This document shows positions 8,950 through 17,000 of a stretch of 64,000 nucleotides of DNA, piece after piece. The stretch comes from an uncultured Erysipelotrichaceae bacterium (GTDB lineage: Bacteria > Bacillota_I > Bacilli_A > RFN20 > CAG-826). The translations under genes and the position numbers were made by a program. Under the pieces are notes generated by a model that was given only the letters and a program-made list of their open reading frames with translations, searched no databases and was not told where the DNA came from. Each line of letters begins with the position of its first letter. Position 1 is the first letter of the stretch. The stretch covers positions 1 through 64,000 of the forward strand of contig CADCNT010000007.1 of the NCBI GenBank assembly GCA_902802905.1, read 5' to 3'.

Positions 8950-10823
8950 TGGATTATCAAGTTATCGTTGTTGGAGGAGGACATGCAGGATTAGAAGCTG
9001 CATTTGCTTCAGCCCACATGGGTATGAAGACTCTTTTAATATCGATTAATATCAAAATGATGGGCAATATGCCTTGTAATCCATCTATTGGTGGATCTGC
9101 TAAAGGGATTGTTGTTCGTGAAATTGATGCTTTAGGCGGAATGATGGGCATTGCAGCTGATCATCATTATTTACAAATGAAGATGTTAAATACTGGAAAA
9201 GGTCCTGGTGTACAATGCTTACGAGCGCAGCAAGATAAACTAGAATATCCTAAATATTTGCAAGATTTAGCATTAGCTACAGAAAACTTAACCGTGGAAG
9301 AAGGCATTGTTAATGCGTTAATTCATGATGATACTCATGTTTTTGGAGTTAAGTTAACTGATGGAAGAGAATATACTTCCGATGCAGTTATTTTATCTAC
9401 AGGAACATACATGGAAAGTTATATTTTCCGTGGACATAAGAAGATTTCAGAGGGTCCTGATGGGCAAAAACCATCTTTAGGTCTATCTCCATATTTAAGA
9501 AGCATGGGCATTGAAACATATCGATTAAAGACCGGCACCCCTCCTAGAATTAGAAAAGACTCCATTGATTTTTCTAAAGCAAAAGTGGAACCAGGAACAC
9601 CTGGTCATTTGGCTTTTTCCTATACAACCAAGGAATTTATTCCACTTGAAGAACAAGAGGTTTGTTATCTTATTTATACAAATTTAAATACGCATAACAT
9701 CATTAAAGAACATTTAGATGAAACCGCTTTATATTCTGGCAACATCGTTGGTGTTGGTCCTAGATATTGTCCTTCTATTGAATCCAAAATCATGACTTTT
9801 AAGGACAAGGAACGACATCAATTGTTCTTAGAACCTGAATCTAGATATACTGACTCCATTTATTTACAGGGATTCTCCACATCTATGAGTGAAGAAGTCC
9901 AAGAATTAATGGTGAGATCTTTACCAGGCTTTGAGAATGCTGTTTTCTTAAAATATGCTTACGCAATTGAATATGATGCAATCAAGACTACAGAATATGG
10001 ACCAACACTAGAATTAAAGAAATGGCCTGGTTTATACATCGCTGGTCAGATTTGTGGCACTTCTGGATATGAAGAAGCAGCAGGTCTTGGCTTACTCGCC
10101 GGAATCAACGCTTCACTCAAAATACAGCGCAGAGAGCCACTCATTTTAAGAAGAGACCAATCTTATATTGGCGTAATGATTGATGATTTGGTGACTAAAG
10201 GAACTGAAGAACCTTATAGATTATTATCTTCTAGAGCAGAGTTCCGTTTATTACTTAGACACGATAACGCTGATCTTAGATTGACTGAAATTGGCCATGA
10301 CATTGGGCTGATTAATGAAGAGAGATATCAATACTTCACTAAGAAAAAGCAATACATCAAAGAAGTTTGTGAAATCTTAGAATCGACTTACCTAGGAAAA
10401 CGTAAAGATGTAGAGAATTACATCATTTCCTTAGGGTTTAATGAACTTAAAGGCGGCATTTTGGCATCCGAATTATTAAAGAGACCTGGTGTTAAATATA
10501 GTGAACTAGCAAAATTCATTCCAGAATTAGACAAATATGAACTTGATGAGCAAACAATTGATGAAATTGAAATCATTGAAAAATATGAAGGCTATATCGT
10601 CAAGCAAAAGCGTGATGCAGAAAATCATCAAAAACTCGAAGAATTAAAGATTCCTGAAGATATTGACTATTTATCTATGAATGGATTACGCCTTGAAGCG
10701 AGAGAAAAACTTAATAGAGTTAGACCTTTGACTGTTGGACAAGCTAGTAGAATTAGTGGTGTTAATCCTAGTGATATTTCTATGTTAATATTAAATGTGA
10801 AAAAGATTCTTAATCATGAATAG
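8949..10823 (+). CDS. mnmG: MnmG (GidA), tRNA wobble-uridine modification enzyme
   Basis: This 624-residue FAD protein, with MnmE, adds carboxymethylaminomethyl (or aminomethyl) groups to uridine 34 of certain tRNAs. The N-terminal FAD loop is VVGGGHAGLEAA, followed by CNPSIGGSAKG and IDALGGMMG. The central LKTGTPPRI and the second FAD contact GLYIAGQICGTSGYEEAAGLG are all GidA hallmarks. Full length. The ATG shares a base with the sufB stop, and the 3' end overlaps rsmG by eight bases. The mnmG-rsmG pairing is common in Firmicutes. mnmE was not seen in this window. Confidence 0.98.
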   Translation: MDYQVIVVGGGHAGLEAAFASAHMGMKTLLISINIKMMGNMPCNPSIGGSAKGIVVREIDALGGMMGIAADHHYLQMKMLNTGKGPGVQCLRAQQDKLEYPKYLQDLALATENLTVEEGIVNALIHDDTHVFGVKLTDGREYTSDAVILSTGTYMESYIFRGHKKISEGPDGQKPSLGLSPYLRSMGIETYRLKTGTPPRIRKDSIDFSKAKVEPGTPGHLAFSYTTKEFIPLEEQEVCYLIYTNLNTHNIIKEHLDETALYSGNIVGVGPRYCPSIESKIMTFKDKERHQLFLEPESRYTDSIYLQGFSTSMSEEVQELMVRSLPGFENAVFLKYAYAIEYDAIKTTEYGPTLELKKWPGLYIAGQICGTSGYEEAAGLGLLAGINASLKIQRREPLILRRDQSYIGVMIDDLVTKGTEEPYRLLSSRAEFRLLLRHDNADLRLTEIGHDIGLINEERYQYFTKKKQYIKEVCEILESTYLGKRKDVENYIISLGFNELKGGILASELLKRPGVKYSELAKFIPELDKYELDEQTIDEIEIIEKYEGYIVKQKRDAENHQKLEELKIPEDIDYLSMNGLRLEAREKLNRVRPLTVGQASRISGVNPSDISMLILNVKKILNHE

Positions 10824-11517
10824 AGAAAATTTAGCTAAACAAATAAGATTATTAGGCCTAAATCCAAATCAGCATCAGCTCGATAAATTAGAGCTTTATA
10901 TGCATGAAGTTTTAGAAACCAATAAACTATTTAATCTTACTGCAATTAAAGAAGAAGATAAGTTTAGAGAACTGATGATTTTAGATAGCGTTTATCCTTT
11001 AAAGTATTTTAAATTTGATAACAAGAAAGTTATTGATATTGGGACCGGATCTGGTTATCCCGGAACAGTTCTTGCAACCTTATCAAAGGGAGATTTCACT
11101 TTGCTAGATTCTACTTCAAAAAAAGTAAAATTTACGGACATTTCCTGTTCAAAATTTCGAATTTCGAATGTAAATTGTGTTTGTGATAGAGCTGAGGAGT
11201 ACGCTAAAAACCATAGAGATGAATATGATTTTGCAGTGGCAAGAGCGGTAGCGGAACTACCAGTCTTAATCGAGATAATTATTCCACTTTTGAAGGTTAA
11301 TGGTATTTTCATTGCATTAAAAGGATCTAAGGGTTTAGAGGAATTAGAAAATTCTAAAAAAACTCTCGAAAAATTAGGTGCTGAAGTTGAATATTTTGAT
11401 GAATATGAATTACCAGAAAGCAATGAAAAAAGGGTCAACATTATTATCAAAAAAATTAAACCAACCAATTTGAAATATCCACGAAAATATTCTCAGATTA
11501 CCAAAGCAATAAAATAG
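10816..11517 (+). CDS. rsmG: RsmG (GidB), 16S rRNA m7G527 methyltransferase
   Basis: This 233-residue SAM-dependent methyltransferase modifies G527 of 16S rRNA; in other species its loss gives low-level streptomycin resistance. Visible motifs are the N-terminal FNLTAI, the SAM loop DIGTGSGYPGTVLA and the FAVARAVAELPVLIE block, followed by LKGSKGLEELE. Length is normal. It is last in the suf-mnmG-rsmG run: it overlaps mnmG and ends just before a terminator at 11519-11550 that is shared with the next promoter. Confidence 0.97.
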   Translation: MNRENLAKQIRLLGLNPNQHQLDKLELYMHEVLETNKLFNLTAIKEEDKFRELMILDSVYPLKYFKFDNKKVIDIGTGSGYPGTVLATLSKGDFTLLDSTSKKVKFTDISCSKFRISNVNCVCDRAEEYAKNHRDEYDFAVARAVAELPVLIEIIIPLLKVNGIFIALKGSKGLEELENSKKTLEKLGAEVEYFDEYELPESNEKRVNIIIKKIKPTNLKYPRKYSQITKAIK

Positions 11518-11518
11518 C

Positions 11519-11550
11519 GCTCAAATAGATTGAATCTTTGAGTGTTTTTT
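11519..11550 (+). terminator. terminator of the suf-mnmG-rsmG operon
   Basis: An interrupted stem (GCTCAA with TTGAGT, then AGAT with ATCT around a TGA loop) is followed by GTTTTTT. It lies one base after the rsmG stop. Its 3' half also contains the -35 of the next promoter. Confidence 0.75.
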
Positions 11551-11558
11551 CTTACAAT
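11530..11558 (+). promoter_or_regulatory. promoter of the FMN riboswitch-ribU transcript
   Basis: TTGAAT (11530-11535), a 17-base spacer and TACAAT (11553-11558). The predicted start, about 11564, falls at the first base of the aptamer P1/antiterminator strand. The promoter overlaps the preceding terminator. Confidence 0.6.
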
Positions 11559-11561
11559 ATA

Positions 11562-11671
11562 GTTACTTCAGGGCAGCGAATTAACGCGACCGGCGGTAAA
11601 CCCCGCAAGCCAATAGGCATGAACTAGTGAAATTCTAGTGGCGACAGTAAAGTCTGGATGAGAGAAGTGAG
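11562..11671 (+). ncRNA. FMN riboswitch (RFN element) aptamer
   Basis: The conserved core is present in order: CTTCAGGGCAG, GACCGGCGGTAAA, CCCCGCAAGCC, a variable arm, GTGAAATTCTAGTGGCGACAG, TAAAGTCTGGATGAGAGAAG. P1 is closed by ACTTC (11565-11569) with GAAGT (11664-11668). FMN riboswitches sense flavin mononucleotide and turn down riboflavin synthesis or uptake genes. The downstream gene encodes a RibU-like riboflavin transporter, which fits. Confidence 0.97.
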
Positions 11672-11694
11672 AAGAATTAATTTTCTTTGATGTG

Positions 11695-11722
11695 TAGCCC
11701 CTGAAGTAGAGGGCTATTTTTT
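11695..11722 (+). terminator. riboswitch-controlled terminator that also contains the ribU SD
   Basis: Stem TAGCCC (11695-11700) with GGGCTA (11711-11716) is followed by six T directly touching the ATG at 11723. The segment CCCTGAAGTA (11699-11708) is a perfect ten-base complement of TACTTCAGGG (11564-11573) at the aptamer 5' end, giving an antiterminator that competes with P1. The likely ribosome site AGAGGG (11708-11713) lies in the hairpin's 3' arm, so the same switch can hide the start as well. Confidence 0.85.
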
Positions 11723-12505
11723 ATGAATTCAGAAGAATTAAAACAATTCATGGGCTGGTTCAAATGGGTGATGATGGGAATTTTGATTCTCATTGTTATC
11801 GGACTGTTTGTACTTTCTTACTTTCATTACAAAAAAAGAAAAATTAATCCTGTTAAATTTATGACAGTAACAGGTATCTTTGGGGCAATATCAATAATTC
11901 TTTATGTTGTTGTTCCTGATTTTGGTTTAGGTTTCACCCCGCCTTGGCTTAAAGTACATCTTGATGAAATTCCAATGTTTTTAGTGGGCTTTATGTATGG
12001 TCCTTTGGGAGCGGTGATGGTGAATATATTAAAAACTCTTGTTAAGCTTCCACTTACCTCAACTGCATGTGTTGGCGAACTAGGTGATTTCATTTTCTCT
12101 TTAGTTTTTGTTCTACCAGCAGTAATGATTTATGAACGCAGAAGAAAATTATCATCAGTTTTTATAGGGGTAGGTATTTCTTCGATTGTGCACATCATCT
12201 TTGCAATGGTGATGAATGTATATTTCATGATTCCGTTCTATTCCATGTTTTATAATCTTCCTGAATCTGTACTTGAAGGTATGTGCAAAGCAGTGGTTCC
12301 TGCGGTACAAGGAGATAATTGGAAGTGGCTTTATGCAGGAATTATGGTCGCCCCAATGAATGCAATAAAGGACGCAATTGTCATTGTCGCAGTCCTCCTC
12401 CTGTATAAGAGATTACATATTTTAATCGAACGCATCTCCAGCGAAATTGAGAAAAAAAGATTATCTCCAGATGAAGATAATCAATTAGAGCAAAAAGAAA
12501 ACTAG
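11723..12505 (+). CDS. ribU: RibU-like riboflavin ECF transporter S component
   Basis: This 260-residue, strongly hydrophobic protein has about six membrane spans. It is the substrate-binding S component that joins a shared ECF energising module (EcfA/A'/T, not in this window) to import riboflavin. The segment LKVHLDEIPMFLVGFMYGPLGAVMVNILKTLVK resembles the S-component signature near the first helices of the transport core. The FMN riboswitch immediately upstream gives the substrate. An extra N-terminal span (residues 12-35) precedes the core. The start directly follows the riboswitch terminator T-run, so expression depends on readthrough in low FMN. Its stop lies within the next terminator stem. 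Confidence 0.92.
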   Translation: MNSEELKQFMGWFKWVMMGILILIVIGLFVLSYFHYKKRKINPVKFMTVTGIFGAISIILYVVVPDFGLGFTPPWLKVHLDEIPMFLVGFMYGPLGAVMVNILKTLVKLPLTSTACVGELGDFIFSLVFVLPAVMIYERRRKLSSVFIGVGISSIVHIIFAMVMNVYFMIPFYSMFYNLPESVLEGMCKAVVPAVQGDNWKWLYAGIMVAPMNAIKDAIVIVAVLLLYKRLHILIERISSEIEKKRLSPDEDNQLEQKEN

Positions 12506-12523
12506 GCACAAAGCCTAGTTTTT
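12499..12523. terminator. bidirectional terminator between ribU and the ferredoxin gene
   Basis: Nine-pair stem AAACTAGGC / GCCTAGTTT with loop ACAAA and T-runs on both strands. It serves ribU (plus) and the convergent ferredoxin gene (minus, stop at 12530). Confidence 0.85.
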
Positions 12524-12529
12524 ATATCA

Positions 12530-12709
12530 TTACTCTTCAACAGAGATTGCACCAACTGGGCAGACACTAACGGCTTCCTCTTCGCCTTCGCCGCTAACGA
12601 CTTCTGCAAGACCGCTATCGCCAATTGCGAAATCATCTGGATAAGTACCTGCGCAACAACCGCAACCAATGCATAAGCTTTGATCGATTCTGACTTTCTT
12701 TTTAGCCAT
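12530..12709 (-). CDS. small 4Fe-4S ferredoxin
   Basis: This 59-residue protein was read from the minus strand in the gap between ribU and ispD. It begins MAKKKVRIDQSLCIGCGCC and ends CPVGAISVEE. Cysteines 13, 16 and 19 (CxxCxxC) and C50 in the CP motif form a single-[4Fe-4S] ferredoxin of the Bacillus/Thermotoga type, with an acidic stretch (GEGEEEA) before the last cysteine. GGAGGT lies seven bases before the ATG. It is an electron carrier in the cytosol; its partner enzyme is not visible here. It is convergent with ribU and divergent from the IspD/TarI gene. Fe-S loading would depend on the Suf system 4 kb upstream (inferred). Confidence 0.95.
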   Translation of the reverse strand: MAKKKVRIDQSLCIGCGCCAGTYPDDFAIGDSGLAEVVSGEGEEEAVSVCPVGAISVEE

Positions 12710-12793
12710 TGATATTTACCTCCTAGGTTTGAATTTATTATACAACTTCTTTAAGGTTTTGCTAATCAATATTAAATATATTAAGATTTACGC

Positions 12794-13456
12794 ATGAATA
12801 TAGCGCTTATCGTTTTTGCTGGAAGTGGCACGAGAATGAACACTTCTATTCCTAAACAATTTATTAAAGTTAAGAATAAAGAACTTGTAATTTATACAAT
12901 AAATAAGTTTGTTGAGAATAAGAATATTGATGAAATTATTTTGGTTACATCAAAAGATTTTTTGGATTACACAAAAGAGTTAGTTACAAAATACAACCTT
13001 AAAAAAATATCCAAAGTAGTGGAAGGTGGAGCAACTAGACAAGAGTCAGTTAGGCTTGGATTACAATCTTTAAATTGTGATAAAAATGATATTGTTTTAA
13101 TCCATGATGGAGATAGACCTATGGTGTCAGAAAACATCATTAATCAGTGCATTGATTATTTGAAAGATTACGATGCTTGTTGTCCTATTTTAAATATAGA
13201 TAAACGCTTGCCTGATATATCTAATTCAGGAAGAACTAGAATTGTGAATGACACTGAAGTTGATATTCAAACTCCGCAGACTTTTAAGTATGGTTTGATA
13301 TTATCAAAACATAACGAAAATACAGACAAATCATTTTCAGATGATGTTGGGTTAGTAGAGAATGATGTTGAAGTAAAATTCTTTGAAGGAGATCCTTTGA
13401 ATTTTAAAGTAACGCAGCCGAAAGACTTGGCATTTTTTGAAAAACTCTTAAAATAA
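12794..13456 (+). CDS. ispD: IspD/TarI-family cytidylyltransferase
   Basis: This 220-residue nucleotidyltransferase has the N-terminal CTP loop VFAGSGTRMNTSIPKQF, then EGGATRQESVRLGL, the metal-binding region IHDGDRPMV and the closing KVTQPKDL. The family includes IspD (isoprenoid MEP pathway, making CDP-methylerythritol) and TarI (CDP-ribitol for teichoic acid). The IPKQF and FKVTQPKDL wording fits both; without tarJ or isp neighbours I cannot decide. There is no Shine-Dalgarno: TATATT ends 11 bases before the ATG, so the leader would be only a few bases. DUF3899 follows five bases after the stop. Confidence 0.85.
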   Translation: MNIALIVFAGSGTRMNTSIPKQFIKVKNKELVIYTINKFVENKNIDEIILVTSKDFLDYTKELVTKYNLKKISKVVEGGATRQESVRLGLQSLNCDKNDIVLIHDGDRPMVSENIINQCIDYLKDYDACCPILNIDKRLPDISNSGRTRIVNDTEVDIQTPQTFKYGLILSKHNENTDKSFSDDVGLVENDVEVKFFEGDPLNFKVTQPKDLAFFEKLLK

Positions 13457-13461
13457 TCGCT

Positions 13462-13887
13462 ATGAGAAAATTAATTGCTAGTATCAAAAAATATCCTAAA
13501 TCATTTATTATCGCCTCAATTATCGCAACTATAATTGGCCTCACTGTTTTTCTTGTGTTTTATTTTGCGATAAATAAGCAAACTATTACTGGCTTATTAA
13601 ATGGAACCGGCGTTGCTGGAGCTGTTCTTATTTTATTCTTTGGTCTAGCTTGGCTTGCTCGAGCAGGAGCGTTTGACACTATTAGTTATGGCTTTGGTCA
13701 GATGTTTACTTCAATGTTTGCAAGAAAGGCCAATAAATATAACGATTTTGCTGATTATAAGGAACAAAAAAATACTAAACGAGAAGTCGCAAGCCTTTCT
13801 TATTTTTCATATTTATTTGTTGGTTTATTATTTTTAATTGCATTTGCCATTTTACAGATTGTTTATGCTTCTCTATACTTTGTATAG
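13462..13887 (+). CDS. DUF3899-type small membrane protein
   Basis: This 141-residue protein has three membrane spans (about residues 18-38, 47-67 and 115-138) and a polar loop 'ARKANKYNDFADYKEQKNTKREVAS' between the second and third. The pattern of a GxxxAxLxFFGLAWLARxGAFDxxSYGF segment followed by a basic YxDYxxxK loop fits the uncharacterised DUF3899 family of Firmicutes. It is probably co-transcribed with the cytidylyltransferase five bases upstream; no Shine-Dalgarno is obvious. Function unknown. Confidence 0.75.
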   Translation: MRKLIASIKKYPKSFIIASIIATIIGLTVFLVFYFAINKQTITGLLNGTGVAGAVLILFFGLAWLARAGAFDTISYGFGQMFTSMFARKANKYNDFADYKEQKNTKREVASLSYFSYLFVGLLFLIAFAILQIVYASLYFV

Positions 13888-13905
13888 TCATAATAATTAG
13901 TTTAG

Positions 13906-13946
13906 AAAAAACATCGCAAAATTGCTGAATTAGCGATGTTTTTTTA
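13906..13946 (+). terminator. strong terminator after the DUF3899 gene
   Basis: AAAAACATCGC pairs with GCGATGTTTTT, followed by more T, 18 bases after the DUF3899 stop. Confidence 0.85.
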
Positions 13947-13957
13947 TTAAAAAGTGT

Positions 13958-13986
13958 TTGCTTTTCACTCGCGTAATATATATATT
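13958..13986 (+). promoter_or_regulatory. promoter of the S8 protease-SBP operon
   Basis: TTGCTT (13958-13963), a 17-base spacer and TATATT (13981-13986). The leader to the ATG at 14043 is about 50 bases and ends with a near-perfect AAAGGAGGT Shine-Dalgarno, predicting strong translation. Confidence 0.65.
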
Positions 13987-14042
13987 ATTAGACAAACACA
14001 AAATTGCGTGCTCACATATGCACGAGAAAAGGAGGTAAACAT

Positions 14043-17000
14043 ATGATTAAAGCCACAATGTTAGCAGCCCTCATTGCTGGAGCAGCTATGAGTGCTAATG
14101 TAGCAGCTAATTCGCATTCTCAAACAAGTTATGTGAAACCGCTTGATACCGAAATCATTGTTGAAGTCGATCGCTCGTTGGATAGCTTGACTCAAGATGG
14201 TATTAAAAACACCCAAAATGCAATTCGTAATCGTATCAAGAATTATGTCACACCACATGTTAAAGACATTTGCTCATTTAATGTTTTGAATAATGCATTT
14301 GCTGTTGCAGTTAATGGCGATTATGTCGACCAAATTAGAAATCTCCCAGGAGTTAAGAGTGTAACAATTAACTCACTCCACTGGGCGCAGACTCCAGAAA
14401 GTGATGATGGAGCTGTTTATATTAGAGGTGCAAACGATGGCATTTATGATGAAAGTCAAAACGTTTCTGCCCTCACAATGGAAAAACCAAATAACACAAA
14501 TGATGGTGAAGGTACAGTCATTGCTATTCTAGATAATGAATTTTATCTTAGAGCTAGACATAAAGAAGGCAACGAAGTAGTTGCTTCTTGGAATCACGAA
14601 ACTTTTGATGATTTAGATTCTAGCGTAGTAAAAAGATTTGACTTTGTAACTAACCAAACCGCTGGTGCTTCTGCAGAAGACGTTGCTGCTTCTAAAGCTG
14701 CTTATCTTGAAATGATTAAAGATACACATGCTTATACTTATGATAGCGATTATGACAAAGTTGCTGATAAGGAAACAGTAATTACCGACACTATGCTTGG
14801 TGATGAAGGATCTCTATATTACTCTAGCAAAGTCCCATTCTATTTCGACTACGGCGGAGAAAAAGAAATCCACAGTGATTACGCTTCTCAAGACTTTGAC
14901 GTCTCTAGTGAAATTACTTATCATGGTAGCCACGTTGCCTCAATTGCTGCAGGTAACGCTGCTAATTACAAAGGCATTGCTCCAAAAGCTCAATTAGTCT
15001 TAATGAAGGTCTTTACAAACTTTAAGCCTAATAAAGTTGAAGAAGCCGTTGGTTTACAATCTTCTACAGGCGCTTATGATATTCCAATCTTGAGAGCTCT
15101 TGAAGACTGTGTAACTTTAGGCGTTGATGGTATCAACATGTCATTAGGTAGCAACTTAAATGACTTCGATCAAGAATCAATCACATCAAAAACTTTAAAA
15201 ACGCTTGCACAATCCGGTATTTTGACCGCTGTTTCTGCAGGTAACTCTGGTAAATCCGCTTATGGTTTTGCTGGTGGATATGGTAACTGGACATTTGAAT
15301 CCCAAGAAACTGGTATCTTATCTAGTTATACCAATATCGTTGAAACTATGGATGTCGCTAGTGGACAACCAATTAGAAAATTCTATGAGAACGCTTTCAA
15401 ACTTGGTGAACACTATATTGAATTTGATGACCAAATCGTTAATAGAGAAGGTTGGCCAGATGATTATGATGTTGAACATAAAATGATTGAAGTTTTCCAA
15501 GATGAAGAAGGACATCCACTTGAAAGACAATGGGTATATATCCCTGGATTTGGTAATTCTAGTGACTATGGTTCATTAGATCTCCAAAACAAAATCGCTG
15601 TTGTCAATCGTGGTAGCATCTCATTCTCTGAAAAATACAAAATCGCTCAAGGCAAAGGTGCTGTGGCTATGGTCATTATTAATAACGACCCAACCGCCAG
15701 TAGCTTTAACTTCAGATGTAGCTTTGGTGATGATCAACCTGAAATCCCTGTCGCTTTAGTTTTATATAGTGACATTGATAAATTTGGAACCCCAGGAGTT
15801 GTAAGTGAATCTAACAAGTTCTCATTAGTTAATAAGAAAGTCTTAGACAATTTACGTGCTTACACTTTATCTACATTCTCTTCTGATGGTGCAACATTTG
15901 ACTTACAACTTAAGCCAGAAATCACCGCACCTGGTGAAAATATCCGTGGTGCTGTTCCACCACAAAAGAAAGAGCATAGAGAAGAATCACCTCTTAGCAC
16001 CTATGAGTACTTAAGTGGTACTTCCATGTCTGCCCCTAACTATGCAGGCGCTCAATCTGTCTTATTATCTAAAGTTTCCAAAGATGTTTTCTCTAAAGCA
16101 TCTCCAACTGCGGATGATTTGAAGAAAGTTTCTGATTTCCGTGACACAGTTAACATGAGAATGATGTCAACTGCAAGAGTGATGTCTGATTATGATTACG
16201 ATCCAGAAACATATTACAATTCCGGAACATCCGAAACTAAAGAATATCGTTATACTTCACCTCGTATTCAAGGTGCAGGTATGGTCAATCTCGACGCCGC
16301 TTATAACACTGATGTCTATCTTGAAGGATTTAGTGCTGATGGTCGTACTGGTAGTAAAAAATCAAAGATTGAATTACGTAATAGCGATTTAATCAACAAT
16401 GGTACTATCAAATTAAGCTTTATTGGTCATAATGAATCCAATGAAAAGAGATCTTTTAAAGCTAAAATCGTAGTTATGAGACCAGCAGTCGACCATACTA
16501 CTGACATCGTCACAAAACAATATAACAATCTCGGTGATGTCGATAGCATAGCAAACTTCCCAGGTGTTACTTACTATAGAGCTGGTTGGGTATTCAATCC
16601 TGAAACAGGAAAAAGTGAATTCTCTAACCACATCGAAAGCAAGTCTCAATTAAGTTTTGCTCATAATGATGTCTATAAAGTCATAAAAGAAATCAAATAT
16701 TGGGCTACTCCTGAAGCTTGTGCACAAGCTCACCCAACCGAAGACAAAGATACATGGGATGAAACATTAGGATTAACACCTATTCCTGTTGGAAGATACT
16801 ATAACGCTGGTGATGATAAAATCGCCAACTGGTTACCTCTTCCAGATCACCCATATCAATCAGTGCAAGATACACTTATTTGTGAAAAAGAATATGCTGG
16901 CACAATTGAAATCCCAGCCAATTCTAGTAAAACATTTAATCTTGATGAAGTGACTCTTACAACTGAACAAAAGGCTGCGATTTCTGAATACTTCGATTAT

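Noticed and set aside
11055-11468. 137-residue minus-strand frame
   Set aside because: Antisense to rsmG, without a ribosome site and with low-complexity composition.
14004-14042. Upstream in-frame ATG for the first S8 protease
   Set aside because: No ribosome site; AAAGGAGGT sits correctly for the ATG at 14043, which begins the signal peptide.
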